Assembly: GCF_016786305.1 (NCBI RefSeq) | Contig: NZ_JADWYV010000006.1 | Length of the DNA: 64,000 nucleotides | Reading direction: 5' to 3' (one strand) | From: Pseudofrankia nepalensis | Lineage (GTDB): Bacteria; Actinomycetota; Actinomycetes; Frankiales; Frankiaceae | Part shown: piece by piece, positions 34,243 through 43,609 of the stretch | Numbering within the stretch: position 1 is the stretch's first letter | Layout of the letters: every line of letters begins with the position of its first letter | Program-made: the position numbers and the translations under genes | Notes under the pieces: generated by a model | What the model was told of the DNA's origin: nothing | Databases searched by the model: none | The model's input: only the letters and a program-made list of their open reading frames with translations

Positions 34243-34544
34243 GACCTGACTTCCCTCACGTTGATCCTTCTCGAAAGATCGTAAGGCCGTGACCTGCGAC
34301 TTCGCCGTCACCGGCGACGAAAATTGTGCACTAACGGGAGGCGTCGAGTCGTTGCCGGAGACTGCCGACGGGCCCACAAGGAGATCGACTCACGCGACAT
34401 GGGCGGCAGTTGTACCTACAGATCGGCAACCAACTCTCGCGCCAAGCCCTCCCGCCGGACCAACATTTCACTGTCCGTAGCATTGCGATCTTGACTGCTG
34501 TATCGGGCCGCGCACGTGCGCACTAATTTGAGGGAAGTCAGGTC
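34243..34544. mobile_element. MITE-like element with 16-bp terminal inverted repeats
   Basis: GACCTGACTTCCCTCA (34243-34258) and its exact reverse complement (34529-34544) bound 302 bases with no gene. The unit lies between two identical 44-bp direct repeats. This looks like a non-autonomous transposable element that inserted in or duplicated a hairpin sequence. The 44-bp duplication is far longer than a usual target duplication, so the repeats may belong to the element family. Confidence 0.5.
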
Positions 34545-34585
34545 GTCGTCTGGCACGAGACGACGTTGACAGGAAAAGCGGCCAG
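34542..34585. repeat. 44-bp direct repeat, right copy
   Basis: Identical to 34194-34237; the following bases (TTGTGACC) also resemble those after the left copy (GTGTGACC). Confidence 0.85.
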
Positions 34586-34694
34586 GTTGTGACCGCTTTC
34601 CCGGGCGATCTCCGCATCCGGCCCGGGAACGCCACCGCCCAGTGATCCTCGGATGTGTGCGCCATTCGGCGGTCGAGCGGCCCCAGCAAGATCC

Positions 34695-36371
34695 CTAGTG
34701 GCGGCCGGGGTGGTCGTGGTCGGCGGGGATGGGCGTGTCGCGCTGGAAGACGACGACCTTGCCGGCTCGTTCCCGCTTCGCGGCGTACATCGCCAGGTCG
34801 GCCTGGTGGAGCAGGACGTCGGGGCTGGCCGGCCGGGCGGCGCCGTCGAGCGTGACGAGGCCGAGGCTGGCGCGCGGGACGTAGGTCCGGCCCGCCAGCC
34901 GGCACGGTTCCTGGACCGCCGCCGCGAGCCGTTCGGCGATGCGACGCGGGTCGTCGGGGCCGCCGCCGTCCAGGATGACCGCGAACTCGTCGCCACCGAG
35001 GCGGGCGACGGTGTCGGCCGCGCGGGTACCGGCCCGCAGCCGCGATGCGCTGATCTTGAGCAGCTCGTCGCCGGCGGCATGCCCGAACTCGTCGTTGACC
35101 CGCTTGAAGCGGTCGAGGTCGACGAACAGGACGGAGACGGCAGGTTCATGGGCGGCGAGCGCGCCATTACGCCCGGGCATGGTGGCGGAGATGACCGCCC
35201 GCTGGAGCCGCCGGGTGAACAGCGCACGGTTGGCCAGGCCGGTCAGCGGGTCATGAAACGCTTGATAGTGGAGCTGACTCTCACGTTCCCGAATCTCGGT
35301 GAGAAGGCGGGTGTTCTCGGCGATGGTAATCATTTGTCGGGCGAGCGCCAGTACCAGCAGAGACACCATGCCGTAAACCTCGAACCGGTCGAGCGGGGTA
35401 CCCGTCACCAGTTTTCCGAGAATCAACAGGCCGGCGGCGCAGAGCGCGGCGTAGGGCAGGGCGGCATGCACCCACATCGCCCGCGGCCGAGGCCGGGCCG
35501 GGCCGTCCGGGTATGCCGGCGCCGACACCGGCACCAGCGCGGCGAGGGCCATCAGCAGGATCGCGACGATGAAGGGGATCAGGCTCCACGCCGGGAGGTC
35601 GTAGCGCTCATGGGCGACGCGGTAGACGAACACGTTGCCCGTGAGGCCGTAGATCAGCAGGCCCGAGCCCAGCAGTCCCAACGTCGCCGGGGACCACGGC
35701 CGGCGGAAGCTCGCGATCAGCAGGACGACCACCGCCAGGATCAGCACGGCCATCTCGTGGATCAGGGCGGCCACGAACGACCCGGTGTTGGGCGTGGTCA
35801 CCCGGACGACGTCGCCCAGCACCGTCCCCCATTCCAGCAGGACCACCGAACCGACGATCAGCACACAGTCCAGCACGACGATCATGCGCCAGAGAGCCTG
35901 GCCGTGCCTCTGCCTGCCCACGCCCGCGCCTCGGCCTTCGGCCGGGTAGGTGGGCAGGCACAACAGGCCGGCCAGCGCCAGCCCGTAGAAGAAGACGAGA
36001 CTCGCGTACCCGGACGACGTGCTGGTGGCGGGCGATCCGCCGGTTAACAAGATCAGGATGGTGACGAGGCCCGCGCCCGCGAGGCCGGTCGCCATCAGGC
36101 CGATGAACACCCGCCATCGCCGGTCGCCGGCGACGGCCCTCCGGGCGCTCCAGAAGGCGGCAACCGCCGCGATGATCTCGGAGGCGAAGGTGACGAAGGT
36201 GGTGGCGATCACACCGGGAAGCGGTGCCAGCAGCGCGTCGAACACGACCGCCAACCCGACGAGCAGCAGGCAGGCCACCACCGCGCACGAGAACACGCGC
36301 GACCCGTGGCCTGAACCAGCCGAACGCCGAATGTCCGGCGTGGCGTCCCCGACAATGCGCAACCCAACCAT
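34695..36371 (-). CDS. membrane-bound diguanylate cyclase (GGDEF)
   Basis: 558 residues from ATG 36371, spaced suitably from GGGGGGAAATG; ATG 36374 is adjacent. Residues about 25-335 form eight to nine transmembrane helices in a MASE-like sensor. A linker helix and then the GGDEF domain (about 365-530) follow: YQAFHDPLTGLANRALFTRR, VLFVDLDRFKRVNDEFGH, and RLGGDEFAVIL. The inhibitory site RxxD (RAAD) sits five residues ahead of GGDEF. It makes cyclic-di-GMP from two GTP and should be product-inhibited. No EAL domain is present. The signal sensed is unknown. Confidence 0.93.
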   Translation of the reverse strand: MVGLRIVGDATPDIRRSAGSGHGSRVFSCAVVACLLLVGLAVVFDALLAPLPGVIATTFVTFASEIIAAVAAFWSARRAVAGDRRWRVFIGLMATGLAGAGLVTILILLTGGSPATSTSSGYASLVFFYGLALAGLLCLPTYPAEGRGAGVGRQRHGQALWRMIVVLDCVLIVGSVVLLEWGTVLGDVVRVTTPNTGSFVAALIHEMAVLILAVVVLLIASFRRPWSPATLGLLGSGLLIYGLTGNVFVYRVAHERYDLPAWSLIPFIVAILLMALAALVPVSAPAYPDGPARPRPRAMWVHAALPYAALCAAGLLILGKLVTGTPLDRFEVYGMVSLLVLALARQMITIAENTRLLTEIRERESQLHYQAFHDPLTGLANRALFTRRLQRAVISATMPGRNGALAAHEPAVSVLFVDLDRFKRVNDEFGHAAGDELLKISASRLRAGTRAADTVARLGGDEFAVILDGGGPDDPRRIAERLAAAVQEPCRLAGRTYVPRASLGLVTLDGAARPASPDVLLHQADLAMYAAKRERAGKVVVFQRDTPIPADHDHPGRH

Positions 36372-36971
36372 CATTTCCCCCCAGGCCAGCGTACCGTAGC
36401 CGCCCGGACCCGGACAGCGACAGCCCGCGCCCCATTTCCGACACAAACACTTCGCCAGAATTTGGACGGACGTATTTCGCGATACGTCCCCACCGGGCAT
36501 CTGTGCGTTACAGCTGTCCCGTTCCGGCGTCGCGGCCGTACCGCGCGGCCCGGATGCTCTCCTTTGGCCCAGCTCGTCACCAACGACCTGCCCGTCCCCG
36601 CGGCCCTGATCACCGGGATCTGGTCACCGTTGCCACCGCGGAACGCGAAAGCGCAAGGCACCCCGATCCGGTCATCCCGGCGAACCGCCCCCGGCCGACG
36701 CTCCGACCCGGAGCGGCCGGCCGAGCGGCCGGCCGGGTGTAGCGGCCGTCACAGCGCGGCCGGGCCGGGCGGTGTTATCGTCTCCGGCGGTCCCTTTTGT
36801 TACGACTGTGTAGCCGCAGAGATCGTGATCGACCGCCGCGCCGACTGGCCGGGGCGGTCCGCACTGGGACCCAGGCCCGTGGACCATGTGCCGCGGCGGC
36901 CTGGACGAATCCGGGACTCGTCTCCCCGCCGGCTCGAGCGCCCGCCGCGCTCCGGCCGCGAGGTATGTCCC
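36372..36971. other. 600-bp divergent intergenic region
   Basis: No supported gene. It separates the diguanylate cyclase (minus) from the MFS gene (plus) and must hold both promoters. An AT-rich patch (TGTTATCG...CTTTTGTTACGACTGTG, 36772-36811) is the best promoter candidate for the MFS gene. Confidence 0.35.
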
Positions 36972-38804
36972 ATGAGCACGTCGTCCGGCCCAAGCACGTC
37001 CGCAACCACTTCCGTCCCCGTACTGACCATGACGGTGACGGGCGCCGCCGCGCCCGCCCCGGCCCGTCCCGAGCTCGGCCGCCGCCACTCACCCAGCGGC
37101 GCGCAGCCACCCTCACCGCCTGTGCCGCCGCCCCCGACGGCCATGACGGCCATGACGGCCCCGGCAACCACGACGGCCCCGGCAACCACGGCAACCGAGC
37201 CGGCTGCCGGCCTCGTCACGGCGCCGCCCGTCTCCGGTGGCGCGGCGGCCTACCGCTGGCTGCTCGGCCTGCCGGGCGCGAAGCCGATGGTCGCCGCCGG
37301 CCTGTTGGCCCGGCTGCCCAACGCGATGATCGGCATAGGCGGGATGCTGCTGGTCGCGGCGACCACCGGTTCCTACCGGCTGGCCGGCGCGGCGACGGCC
37401 GCGATCGCGCTCGCGGGTGCCGCCGCCGGCCCGCTGGTCGGCCGCCGGATCGACCGGCTCGGCCCGCGCGCGGTGCTGCCGGGGCTGGCCGTCGCCCATG
37501 TCGCCGCCGGCGTCGCCTTCCTGGCCGCGGCACTCTCCGGCGCGCCCGTGCCACTGGTGATCGCGGCCGCGGCCGCCACCGGCGCGACGCTCCCGCAGGT
37601 CGGCCCGGTGGCCCGGCAGCGCTGGGCGGCCAGGCTCGGCGACGACCCCCGGCTCAACACGGCCTACGCCCTGGAGTCGGCGCTCGACGAGGTGACGTTC
37701 GTCGTCGGCCCAGCCGCCGCGAGCCTGCTCGCCGGCTTCACCCCGTCGGCCGGCACCGCCGCCAGCCTGGTGCTCGCCGCCGTCGGCGTCGCCGCCTTCG
37801 CCGCCTTGCCCACCCCGGACGCCCCGCCAGCGCCGGACACCCCGCCCACCCTGGGCTCCCCGCTTACGCCGGACGCCCCGCCCACGCCGGGCTCCCTGTC
37901 CGCGCCGGACTCCCCGCCCGCCTCGGACTCCCTGCCCGCGCCCGCGCGCCTTGCCTCGCGGCCCGCGGCGCCGGCGGCGGCGCGGACACCGACCGCGACC
38001 ACGCCGGGCCGCGGCCGCCTCGGCCGGGACCGGTCGGTGCTGCGGATCCGTGGGCTGGTGCCCCTGCTGGTGGCGGCGGCGGCCTTGGGGGCGTTCTTCG
38101 GGACGATGGACATCGGGCTGGTCGTCTACGCCAGGGCTCACAGCTGGGCGGGTGCCTCGGGCCTGTTGCCGACCCTGGTCACGCTGTCGAGCCTGGGAGT
38201 CGGCATCGTGTACGGAACAGTCCACTGGCGGACGAGCGTGGTGCGCCGGTACGCGATCGCCGCCACCCTGCTCGCGGCTGGCGCCGCTCTCGTGCCCCTG
38301 GCCGGCTGGGCCGGCGGCATCGGCGCCGTCGTCGCCGCGGCACTGATCACGGGACTGCCGCTCGCTCCGCTGATCATCACTGGCACCGCGCTCGTCGGCG
38401 AGCTGGTTCCGGCCCACCGGCGGACCGAGGGCTTCACCTGGATCGTGATCGCGAACAGTGTCGGCGTCGCCGCGGGCGCCCCGCTGACCGGCGCGCTCGT
38501 CGACCGGCTCGGCGCCACGTGGGCGCTGGCGGCCCTCGCGGTGTGCGGGTCCCTCACCGCGGCCACGGCCCTGGTCGCCGCCGTCCGCCTGCGCGCCGCG
38601 CGCGCCACCGCGCAGGCTCCCCGCGGCGCCACGCGGATCCCGCGCGCGCGGACCCCCCGTGCGCGGATCCGGAGCGCCGATGCGCGCACACGACCGGCGA
38701 TCTCCAGCTCGTCCCGGCGCGGTCCGCGCAGGAGATCACCAGATGCGCACGAAATCCGGGGACAAATGGGGCCGGAATCGCCGGATGCCGCACAGATCCG
38801 ATGA
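36972..38804 (+). CDS. MFS transporter with long low-complexity segments
   Basis: 610 residues from ATG 36972. The first 85 residues are Thr/Ala/Pro-rich repeats (PATTTAPATT). Twelve hydrophobic helices follow in two sixes (for example AMIGIGGMLLVAATTGSYRL, and LVPLLVAAAALGAFFGTMDI). They are split by a Pro/Ser/Asp-rich cytoplasmic loop of about 60 residues with PxxPDxPP repeats (DNA 37807-37960). The C-terminal 70 residues are Arg-rich. The family member is a putative small-molecule or sugar efflux protein. The extensions are unlike normal MFS proteins and could be strain-variable. Confidence 0.85.
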   Translation: MSTSSGPSTSATTSVPVLTMTVTGAAAPAPARPELGRRHSPSGAQPPSPPVPPPPTAMTAMTAPATTTAPATTATEPAAGLVTAPPVSGGAAAYRWLLGLPGAKPMVAAGLLARLPNAMIGIGGMLLVAATTGSYRLAGAATAAIALAGAAAGPLVGRRIDRLGPRAVLPGLAVAHVAAGVAFLAAALSGAPVPLVIAAAAATGATLPQVGPVARQRWAARLGDDPRLNTAYALESALDEVTFVVGPAAASLLAGFTPSAGTAASLVLAAVGVAAFAALPTPDAPPAPDTPPTLGSPLTPDAPPTPGSLSAPDSPPASDSLPAPARLASRPAAPAAARTPTATTPGRGRLGRDRSVLRIRGLVPLLVAAAALGAFFGTMDIGLVVYARAHSWAGASGLLPTLVTLSSLGVGIVYGTVHWRTSVVRRYAIAATLLAAGAALVPLAGWAGGIGAVVAAALITGLPLAPLIITGTALVGELVPAHRRTEGFTWIVIANSVGVAAGAPLTGALVDRLGATWALAALAVCGSLTAATALVAAVRLRAARATAQAPRGATRIPRARTPRARIRSADARTRPAISSSSRRGPRRRSPDAHEIRGQMGPESPDAAQIR

Positions 38805-39014
38805 TCAGTGCTGCCGCCGAGCCTCCGGGCACGCCATGATCGCCATTGGTGTGCGCGCATCGGCGGGCGAACGGCCCGGCCAGGGCCCACGTGAAGGCCG
38901 CGGGCGGGAGTCGCCGGCCAGCCGGGAGCTTCGGCTGGGCGGCGGCTGTCACAGGTGTGTTTCGTTTGCTGAGAAGCAGCGAGATCCGGCGCGAGGCGGG
39001 CCTACGCTGCTCGG

Positions 39015-40031
39015 GTGAGCCCACGGACGACCACCGACCTGACGGCGCCGGACGGCCCGGACGGGCGCCGCGGCGGGATTCCGGTCATCGACATCGGGCC
39101 GTTCCTGGCCGGGGCGGACCCCGCGGCGGCCGTCGAGCGGATCGCGCACGCCTGCTCGACGGTGAGCTTCCTGCACGTCGTCGGGCACGGGATCGCGCCG
39201 GAGACGTTCGACGCCGTCTACCGGGCCAACGACGCGCTGCTCGCGCTCCCGGAGGCCGAACGGGACCTGCTCGCCTCCCCCGACCGGCACCCGTTCCGCG
39301 GGCTGACCACGATGCGCTCGCCGGACGGCGCGCCGCTCGTCCACCGGTTTCAGGTGTGCCACTACGACGACCCGCCGGCGGCCGCCACGGCCGGGGTGCC
39401 GGCCAGGTACGTCGACTACTTCGCCCGCAACGTATGGCCGGAGCAGGTGGCCGGCCTGCGGGCCGCGGTCCTGGCCTGTTTCGCCGAGATGCGGCGGGTC
39501 GGCGACACGCTGATGGAGCTGTTCGCCCGGGCGCTCGGGCTCGCGCCGGACTACTTCGCGCCGATGCTCACCCATCCGGTGTCCGATCTCGCCGTGAACG
39601 GCTATCCCGCGCAGCCGCCCCGGGAGTCGGCCGAGCCGGCCCTGACGTTCCTCGAACACACCGACTCCGGCATGCTGACCCTGCTGCACCAGCGCGGCGA
39701 CTACCCGGGTCTGCAGGTCCAGGACCTGGACGGAGCCTGGATCACCGTGCCGCTCGACCCCGACGCGCTCGTCATCAACATCGGCGACCTGATGTCCCGC
39801 TGGACGAACGACCGCTGGCCGTCGACCCGGCACCGGGTCGTCGCCGCCGCCGACTCCACCGCCACCCGGACGTCGATCGCCACGTTCCACCTGCCAAACG
39901 TCGACACCGTGATCGCCCCGCTGGAGCCGTTCGTCGGCGCCGACGGCCCCCACTACGAACCGGTCACCCCATACGTCTGGGAGGCGATGTTCCTCGCCAA
40001 GTACCGCCCTCGCGACAGCAAGGCCGCCTGA
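39015..40031 (+). CDS. 2-oxoglutarate/Fe(II) oxygenase, isopenicillin-N-synthase-like
   Basis: 338 residues from GTG 39015. The DIOX_N region starts IPVIDIGPFLAG and includes FLHVVGHGIAPETFDAVY. The Fe site is LEHTDSGMLTLLHQRG (HxD) with the distal His in WPSTRHRVVAAA. The Arg of RHRV and the following Ser (TATRTSIATF) bind 2-oxoglutarate. It hydroxylates or desaturates a small acid or amine; the substrate is unknown. It is probably monocistronic. A 17-bp tandem repeat lies just downstream (40063-40096). Confidence 0.92.
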   Translation: MSPRTTTDLTAPDGPDGRRGGIPVIDIGPFLAGADPAAAVERIAHACSTVSFLHVVGHGIAPETFDAVYRANDALLALPEAERDLLASPDRHPFRGLTTMRSPDGAPLVHRFQVCHYDDPPAAATAGVPARYVDYFARNVWPEQVAGLRAAVLACFAEMRRVGDTLMELFARALGLAPDYFAPMLTHPVSDLAVNGYPAQPPRESAEPALTFLEHTDSGMLTLLHQRGDYPGLQVQDLDGAWITVPLDPDALVINIGDLMSRWTNDRWPSTRHRVVAAADSTATRTSIATFHLPNVDTVIAPLEPFVGADGPHYEPVTPYVWEAMFLAKYRPRDSKAA

Positions 40032-40062
40032 CCGGCTCGGGCCGCGGCAGCGTCGAGGTTCC

Positions 40063-40096
40063 GGTCGCTCCGAGACCTCGGTCGCTCCGAGACCTC
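40063..40096. repeat. 17-bp tandem duplication
   Basis: CGGTCGCTCCGAGACCT occurs twice head to tail in the gap after the oxygenase gene. Confidence 0.8.
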
Positions 40097-40320
40097 GGTT
40101 TGCTCTGGCGCCCGCGGGGCGACGCTGGTCGGTTCGGCCACGCGATGGTCATTGACGGTCTTCCGAGTGAATGTGATGCTTGATCCGGCTCAGTCGTCAA
40201 GATGGCGGTGGAGCGTTGGGATGTGAGTTACCGGCCTGGGCCGGTGGTTGACACCACATCGCTGCGCCGCTCGGCCGGCACTGAGCCATGTCCGAATGGC
40301 TCTTGGAAGGTCGACAGACA

Positions 40321-41199
40321 ATGAAGATTGCTTTCGTGGGCGACGTCCACGGTTGTGTGCGGCATGCGCTGGGCGCGGCGGTGCTGCTCCAGGAACGGCG
40401 CGGGATCCGGCTCGACGCCGTGATCCAGGTCGGGGACCTGGGCGCGTACCCGTCGCCCGAGCGGTTCGACGGGGCCAGCCGCCGGTTCGCGCGGGACAAC
40501 CCGGCGCAGGACGACTTCTTCCGGCTGCTGGACCCGTCGCCGAGGTTCGCCGAGGGCGTGCGCGGCGCGCTGGGGCAGGTCGGGCCGATGCTGTTCGTCA
40601 GCGGCAACCACGAGGACCACGACTGGCTCGCCGGGCTGCACGAGGCGGCGGGGGCCGACGTCGTGCCGGTCGACCCGGGTGGCGCCTGCCGCCATGTGGC
40701 CTGCGGGAGCGTGCTGGCGCTCGCCGGGCAGCGCGTGGCGTTCCTGGGGCTGATCGAGGTCGCCGGGAAGATGGACCTGGACGAGCGCGCCTACACGCGG
40801 CTGATGGGTCTTGAACCCGGTGACGTGGACGTCCTGGTCACCCATGACGGCCCGTACGGGATGTCACGCGACTGGCGCGGGAACGTTCAGGGCTCGGCGA
40901 AGCTGTCCCGGCTGATCGAGCATCTTCAGCCCTGGCTGCATGTCAGCGGCCACTACCACCACGTCAACGGCCCGCGCCGCTATGGCCGCACGACCTCCTA
41001 CGCGCTCCACCAGCTGGTGCGGCCCAAGGCCAGCCGGTGGGATCCGGCGTCGGTCAACCCCGAGCAGCGGGTGACGGCCGGGAGCGTCGGCCTGCTCGAC
41101 ACCGACGCCGGCGACTTCACCTACGTCCACGACGACTGGCTGGCCGACGTGCGGGGAGACGCGCTCGACCTCGCCGGCCTCGTCGCCGCGACCCGCTGA
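40321..41199 (+). CDS. calcineurin-like metallophosphoesterase
   Basis: 292 residues from ATG 40321 (GGAAGG ahead). The dinuclear metal motifs are KIAFVGDVHGCVRHAL (GDxHG), VIQVGDLGAYP (GDxG), MLFVSGNHEDHDWL (GNHE), VLVTHDGPYG, and LHVSGHYHHVNGPRRYG (GHxH). It hydrolyses phosphomono- or diesters of unknown identity. Length and motif order fit the Icc/bacterial MPE group. The preceding 290 bases have only the repeat noted above. Confidence 0.92.
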   Translation: MKIAFVGDVHGCVRHALGAAVLLQERRGIRLDAVIQVGDLGAYPSPERFDGASRRFARDNPAQDDFFRLLDPSPRFAEGVRGALGQVGPMLFVSGNHEDHDWLAGLHEAAGADVVPVDPGGACRHVACGSVLALAGQRVAFLGLIEVAGKMDLDERAYTRLMGLEPGDVDVLVTHDGPYGMSRDWRGNVQGSAKLSRLIEHLQPWLHVSGHYHHVNGPRRYGRTTSYALHQLVRPKASRWDPASVNPEQRVTAGSVGLLDTDAGDFTYVHDDWLADVRGDALDLAGLVAATR

Positions 41200-41370
41200 C
41201 CCGCGCCCGCTGGCCTTCTCGCCGCCCCGCCACCGCGGCCCGCCGCCGCGCCGACGAGCGCCGCGTGGAGGCACGGGTGGTCCGTCCATTCGCCTTCTGC
41301 CGTGGGCGCCGGTCGGGGCGATGCCCTCGTCTGAACGGCCTCGTCCTCGAAGCGGGCCGCCGGCGACCGG

Positions 41371-41781
41371 TCAGGCGAGCTCGGGAACCGCCTGGCTGAC
41401 GCGCCGCCGGCGGCGGGCCAGGAGCGCGTCCGCGAGCGCGTCGGCGCGCTCCATGTCGTCGAGGGTCGGCCGGGCGCGCCCGTCGACCGCGATGATGGCG
41501 GCGAGCAGCTCCGCCGACAGCCTCGTCCGCGCCGCCACCCGGGCCACGCTCGGCGGCAGGGTCGTGGGATGCTGCGCCAACGGCGGCTGGGGACCGGCGC
41601 TGATCCGCGACGGGAGCCGGTGGTCGGCCGCTACCCGGCCTTCCTGGACGACGCCGCCTTCCTGGATGAGACGGCCTTCCTGGATGACACGGCGACGCGG
41701 GCGGGCCCCGAGGAGATCGAACATAGGTTCGATCCTGGCGACGCCGAATCGGGCTGTCAAGCGGCGCCACCGGCGGTCCAC
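41371..41781 (-). CDS. hypothetical protein with IQEG repeats
   Basis: 136 residues. The middle has a triple repeat (RRVIQEGRLIQEGGVVQEGR, then V). The C-terminal half is helical (RTRLSAELLAAIIAVDGRAR, PTLDDMERADALADALLARR). G/C third positions fit coding. No family is recognised. It is convergent with the phosphoesterase gene. Confidence 0.5.
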   Translation of the reverse strand: MDRRWRRLTARFGVARIEPMFDLLGARPRRRVIQEGRLIQEGGVVQEGRVAADHRLPSRISAGPQPPLAQHPTTLPPSVARVAARTRLSAELLAAIIAVDGRARPTLDDMERADALADALLARRRRRVSQAVPELA

Positions 41782-42562
41782 GGCGGGCCCACGGCCAGCT
41801 CACCGCGGGCATGGGAGGCGTGACGCGGGTCACCGAGGCGGCGGGGTGGGGACGGTTCTCGCGGAAAGGCGGCGCCGGTCCGGAAGTTCTGGCGCAGATC
41901 AGGTGATCAAGGCTTGGGCGGCGCGGCCTGATCGCCGCCGCGCCCTTCCGGGTCGCGATCCGCCCCCACGGACGACCACTTCCCTACCCGGCCTCGCCTC
42001 CGCGCCTGGAGGCCGATCCCCCGGCGCGCGGGCCGCCGGGCCGCCCGTGGTGGGAGGCGTGACGGGACGGGGCGGGGGGACAAAGTGGGCGCGGCACGGG
42101 CGCGGGGGCCGCGCGCCCGTGCCGCACCGGTCTGTGGGGCCGCGCGTCGCACCGCCGCCCTGTGGACGACCCGCGGTTCGCGGAACGCGCCGAACGCGTC
42201 GGCGGCACCGTCCCGGCCGGCGCGGACCGCGCGGCCGCCGGTACCGCCGCGAGCAGGCGGCGGCACCGGCGTGGATGACCGGCGTCATCACTCCTGGAAA
42301 GATACAAGTTGTCCGGCCGACAAGTAAATACTTGCGAGCCGGCCAACAAGATGCGACGTTGAACGGGTGTCCACCCCGCTCCCACCCGCGCCCGTCGGGT
42401 CCCCGCCCGTTCCGGCTCGCCTGCCCGTCAGCACAGGCGCGGGCTGTCCCGCCGGCCGGGAACGGGCGCCCCCGGACACGCCTTCGCGGGACCGAAGTCG
42501 CTGGGCCGGGACGCCGCGACGGTCTCCCGTGACGATCAACGTGAGACGTAGACTCGAACATC
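41782..42562. other. 780-bp region upstream of a TetR gene; no supported gene
   Basis: Frames on both strands are low-complexity Arg/Ala/Pro and look non-coding. One plus-strand stretch (42156-42277, VDDPRFAERAERVGGTVPAG) has protein-like character and may be a gene scrap. The right end carries the AT-rich inverted repeat at 42313-42342. Confidence 0.4.
42313..42342. promoter_or_regulatory. nested inverted repeat upstream of tetR
   Basis: CAAGTAAATACTTG (42321-42334) is a perfect palindrome with a two-base centre. It is enclosed by CCGGC (42313-42317) and GCCGG (42338-42342). AT-richness in a GC desert, and the position about 220 bases ahead of the TetR start, suggest an operator or promoter. 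Confidence 0.5.
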
Positions 42563-43333
42563 ATGTCGAAGCCGGACGGGCGGACCGAGCCATCACGGCC
42601 AGAGGCATCACGGCCAGAGCCATCACAGCCTGGAGTGCCCCAGCCGGGAGCGCCCCAGCCGGGGGCGCCGCGGCCCGAGGAGTCACAGCCGGGGGCGCCG
42701 CGGCCCGACGCCCCGCGGACTCAGGCCGAGCGGACGGCCCAGGCCCGCCGACGGCTCGTGCGGGCGGCGATCCGGCTGCTCGCCGAACGCGGCTACACCG
42801 GCACGACGCTCGCGGAGATCGGCCGTGAGGCGGGACTGAGCCGGGGCCTGGTCACCCATCACTTCGGCGGGAAGGACGCCTGCATCCGCGCCGCGATCGA
42901 GGAGATCCGGACGGCCGCGCATCGCGCCCTCTACACGGACGCGGACCCGGCGCTGCGCGGCCTGGCCAAGGTTGACTTCCTCATCGGGGCTTACATCGAC
43001 TCGGCCCGCGCCGGCCACCCCTATACCCGGGCGTACTACGTCGTGATGGCCGACTCGATCAGCGAGGCGCCTGAGCTGCGCGACGTCGTGGCGCACGCGA
43101 ACGAGGTGTTCCGCGACCAGATCCGCGAGTTGCTCCAGGAGGCCGTCGACCTCGGCGAGGCACCCCCCGAGGCGGACCTGCGCGCGCACGCCGTCCTCCT
43201 CGAGGGCCTGCTGCGCGGGGTCTGCCTGCAGTGGTACGTCGACCCCGCCGGAGTGGACCTCGACGCGGCGGCCGAGGCGGCAAAATCCCTCATCCGTTCC
43301 AGCCTGCGCGCCGGTCTCGCGACCCCGGCCTAG
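42563..43333 (+). CDS. TetR-family regulator with Pro-rich N-terminal tail
   Basis: 256 residues. Residues 1-50 are Pro/Gln/Gly repeats (RPEPSQPGVPQPGAPQPGAP). The HTH follows: ARRRLVRAAIRLLAERGYTG, TTLAEIGREAGLSRGLVTHH, FGGKDACIRAAI. The C-terminal domain includes HPYTRAYYVVMADSISEAPE and LLRGVCLQWYVDPAGVDL. The true start may be downstream of the tail. No divergent target gene is adjacent; it precedes the homogentisate operon by 276 bases and could regulate it (inference). Confidence 0.85.
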   Translation: MSKPDGRTEPSRPEASRPEPSQPGVPQPGAPQPGAPRPEESQPGAPRPDAPRTQAERTAQARRRLVRAAIRLLAERGYTGTTLAEIGREAGLSRGLVTHHFGGKDACIRAAIEEIRTAAHRALYTDADPALRGLAKVDFLIGAYIDSARAGHPYTRAYYVVMADSISEAPELRDVVAHANEVFRDQIRELLQEAVDLGEAPPEADLRAHAVLLEGLLRGVCLQWYVDPAGVDLDAAAEAAKSLIRSSLRAGLATPA

Positions 43334-43609
43334 GCTCCCGCGCGGTGCCAGCGGCCTGGCATGCGCCGGCGGATCTCGCGGATCCCGTGCGCACGATCTT
43401 GTGTGCATGACCCGCGGCGCCGATCCGTGCACGCATTCAGCGATCACCTGCCCGGCCCGGCCCAGGCCCTACCCGCACGGTAGATCGCCAGATCTGTTCG
43501 AAACTCGGACACTGTCGCGGCGTGGGCGGGTCGTTGCGCGTGTGGAGTGGACGGGCCAGCGCGGCGAGTAGGACGGTGAATCCGTAGGGCGAGGTGGAGG
43601 AGGCCGGTT

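Noticed and set aside
41899..42564. A 221-codon minus-strand frame upstream of tetR
   Set aside because: Low-complexity Arg/Pro/Gly sequence without family motifs. The AT-rich operator lies inside it.
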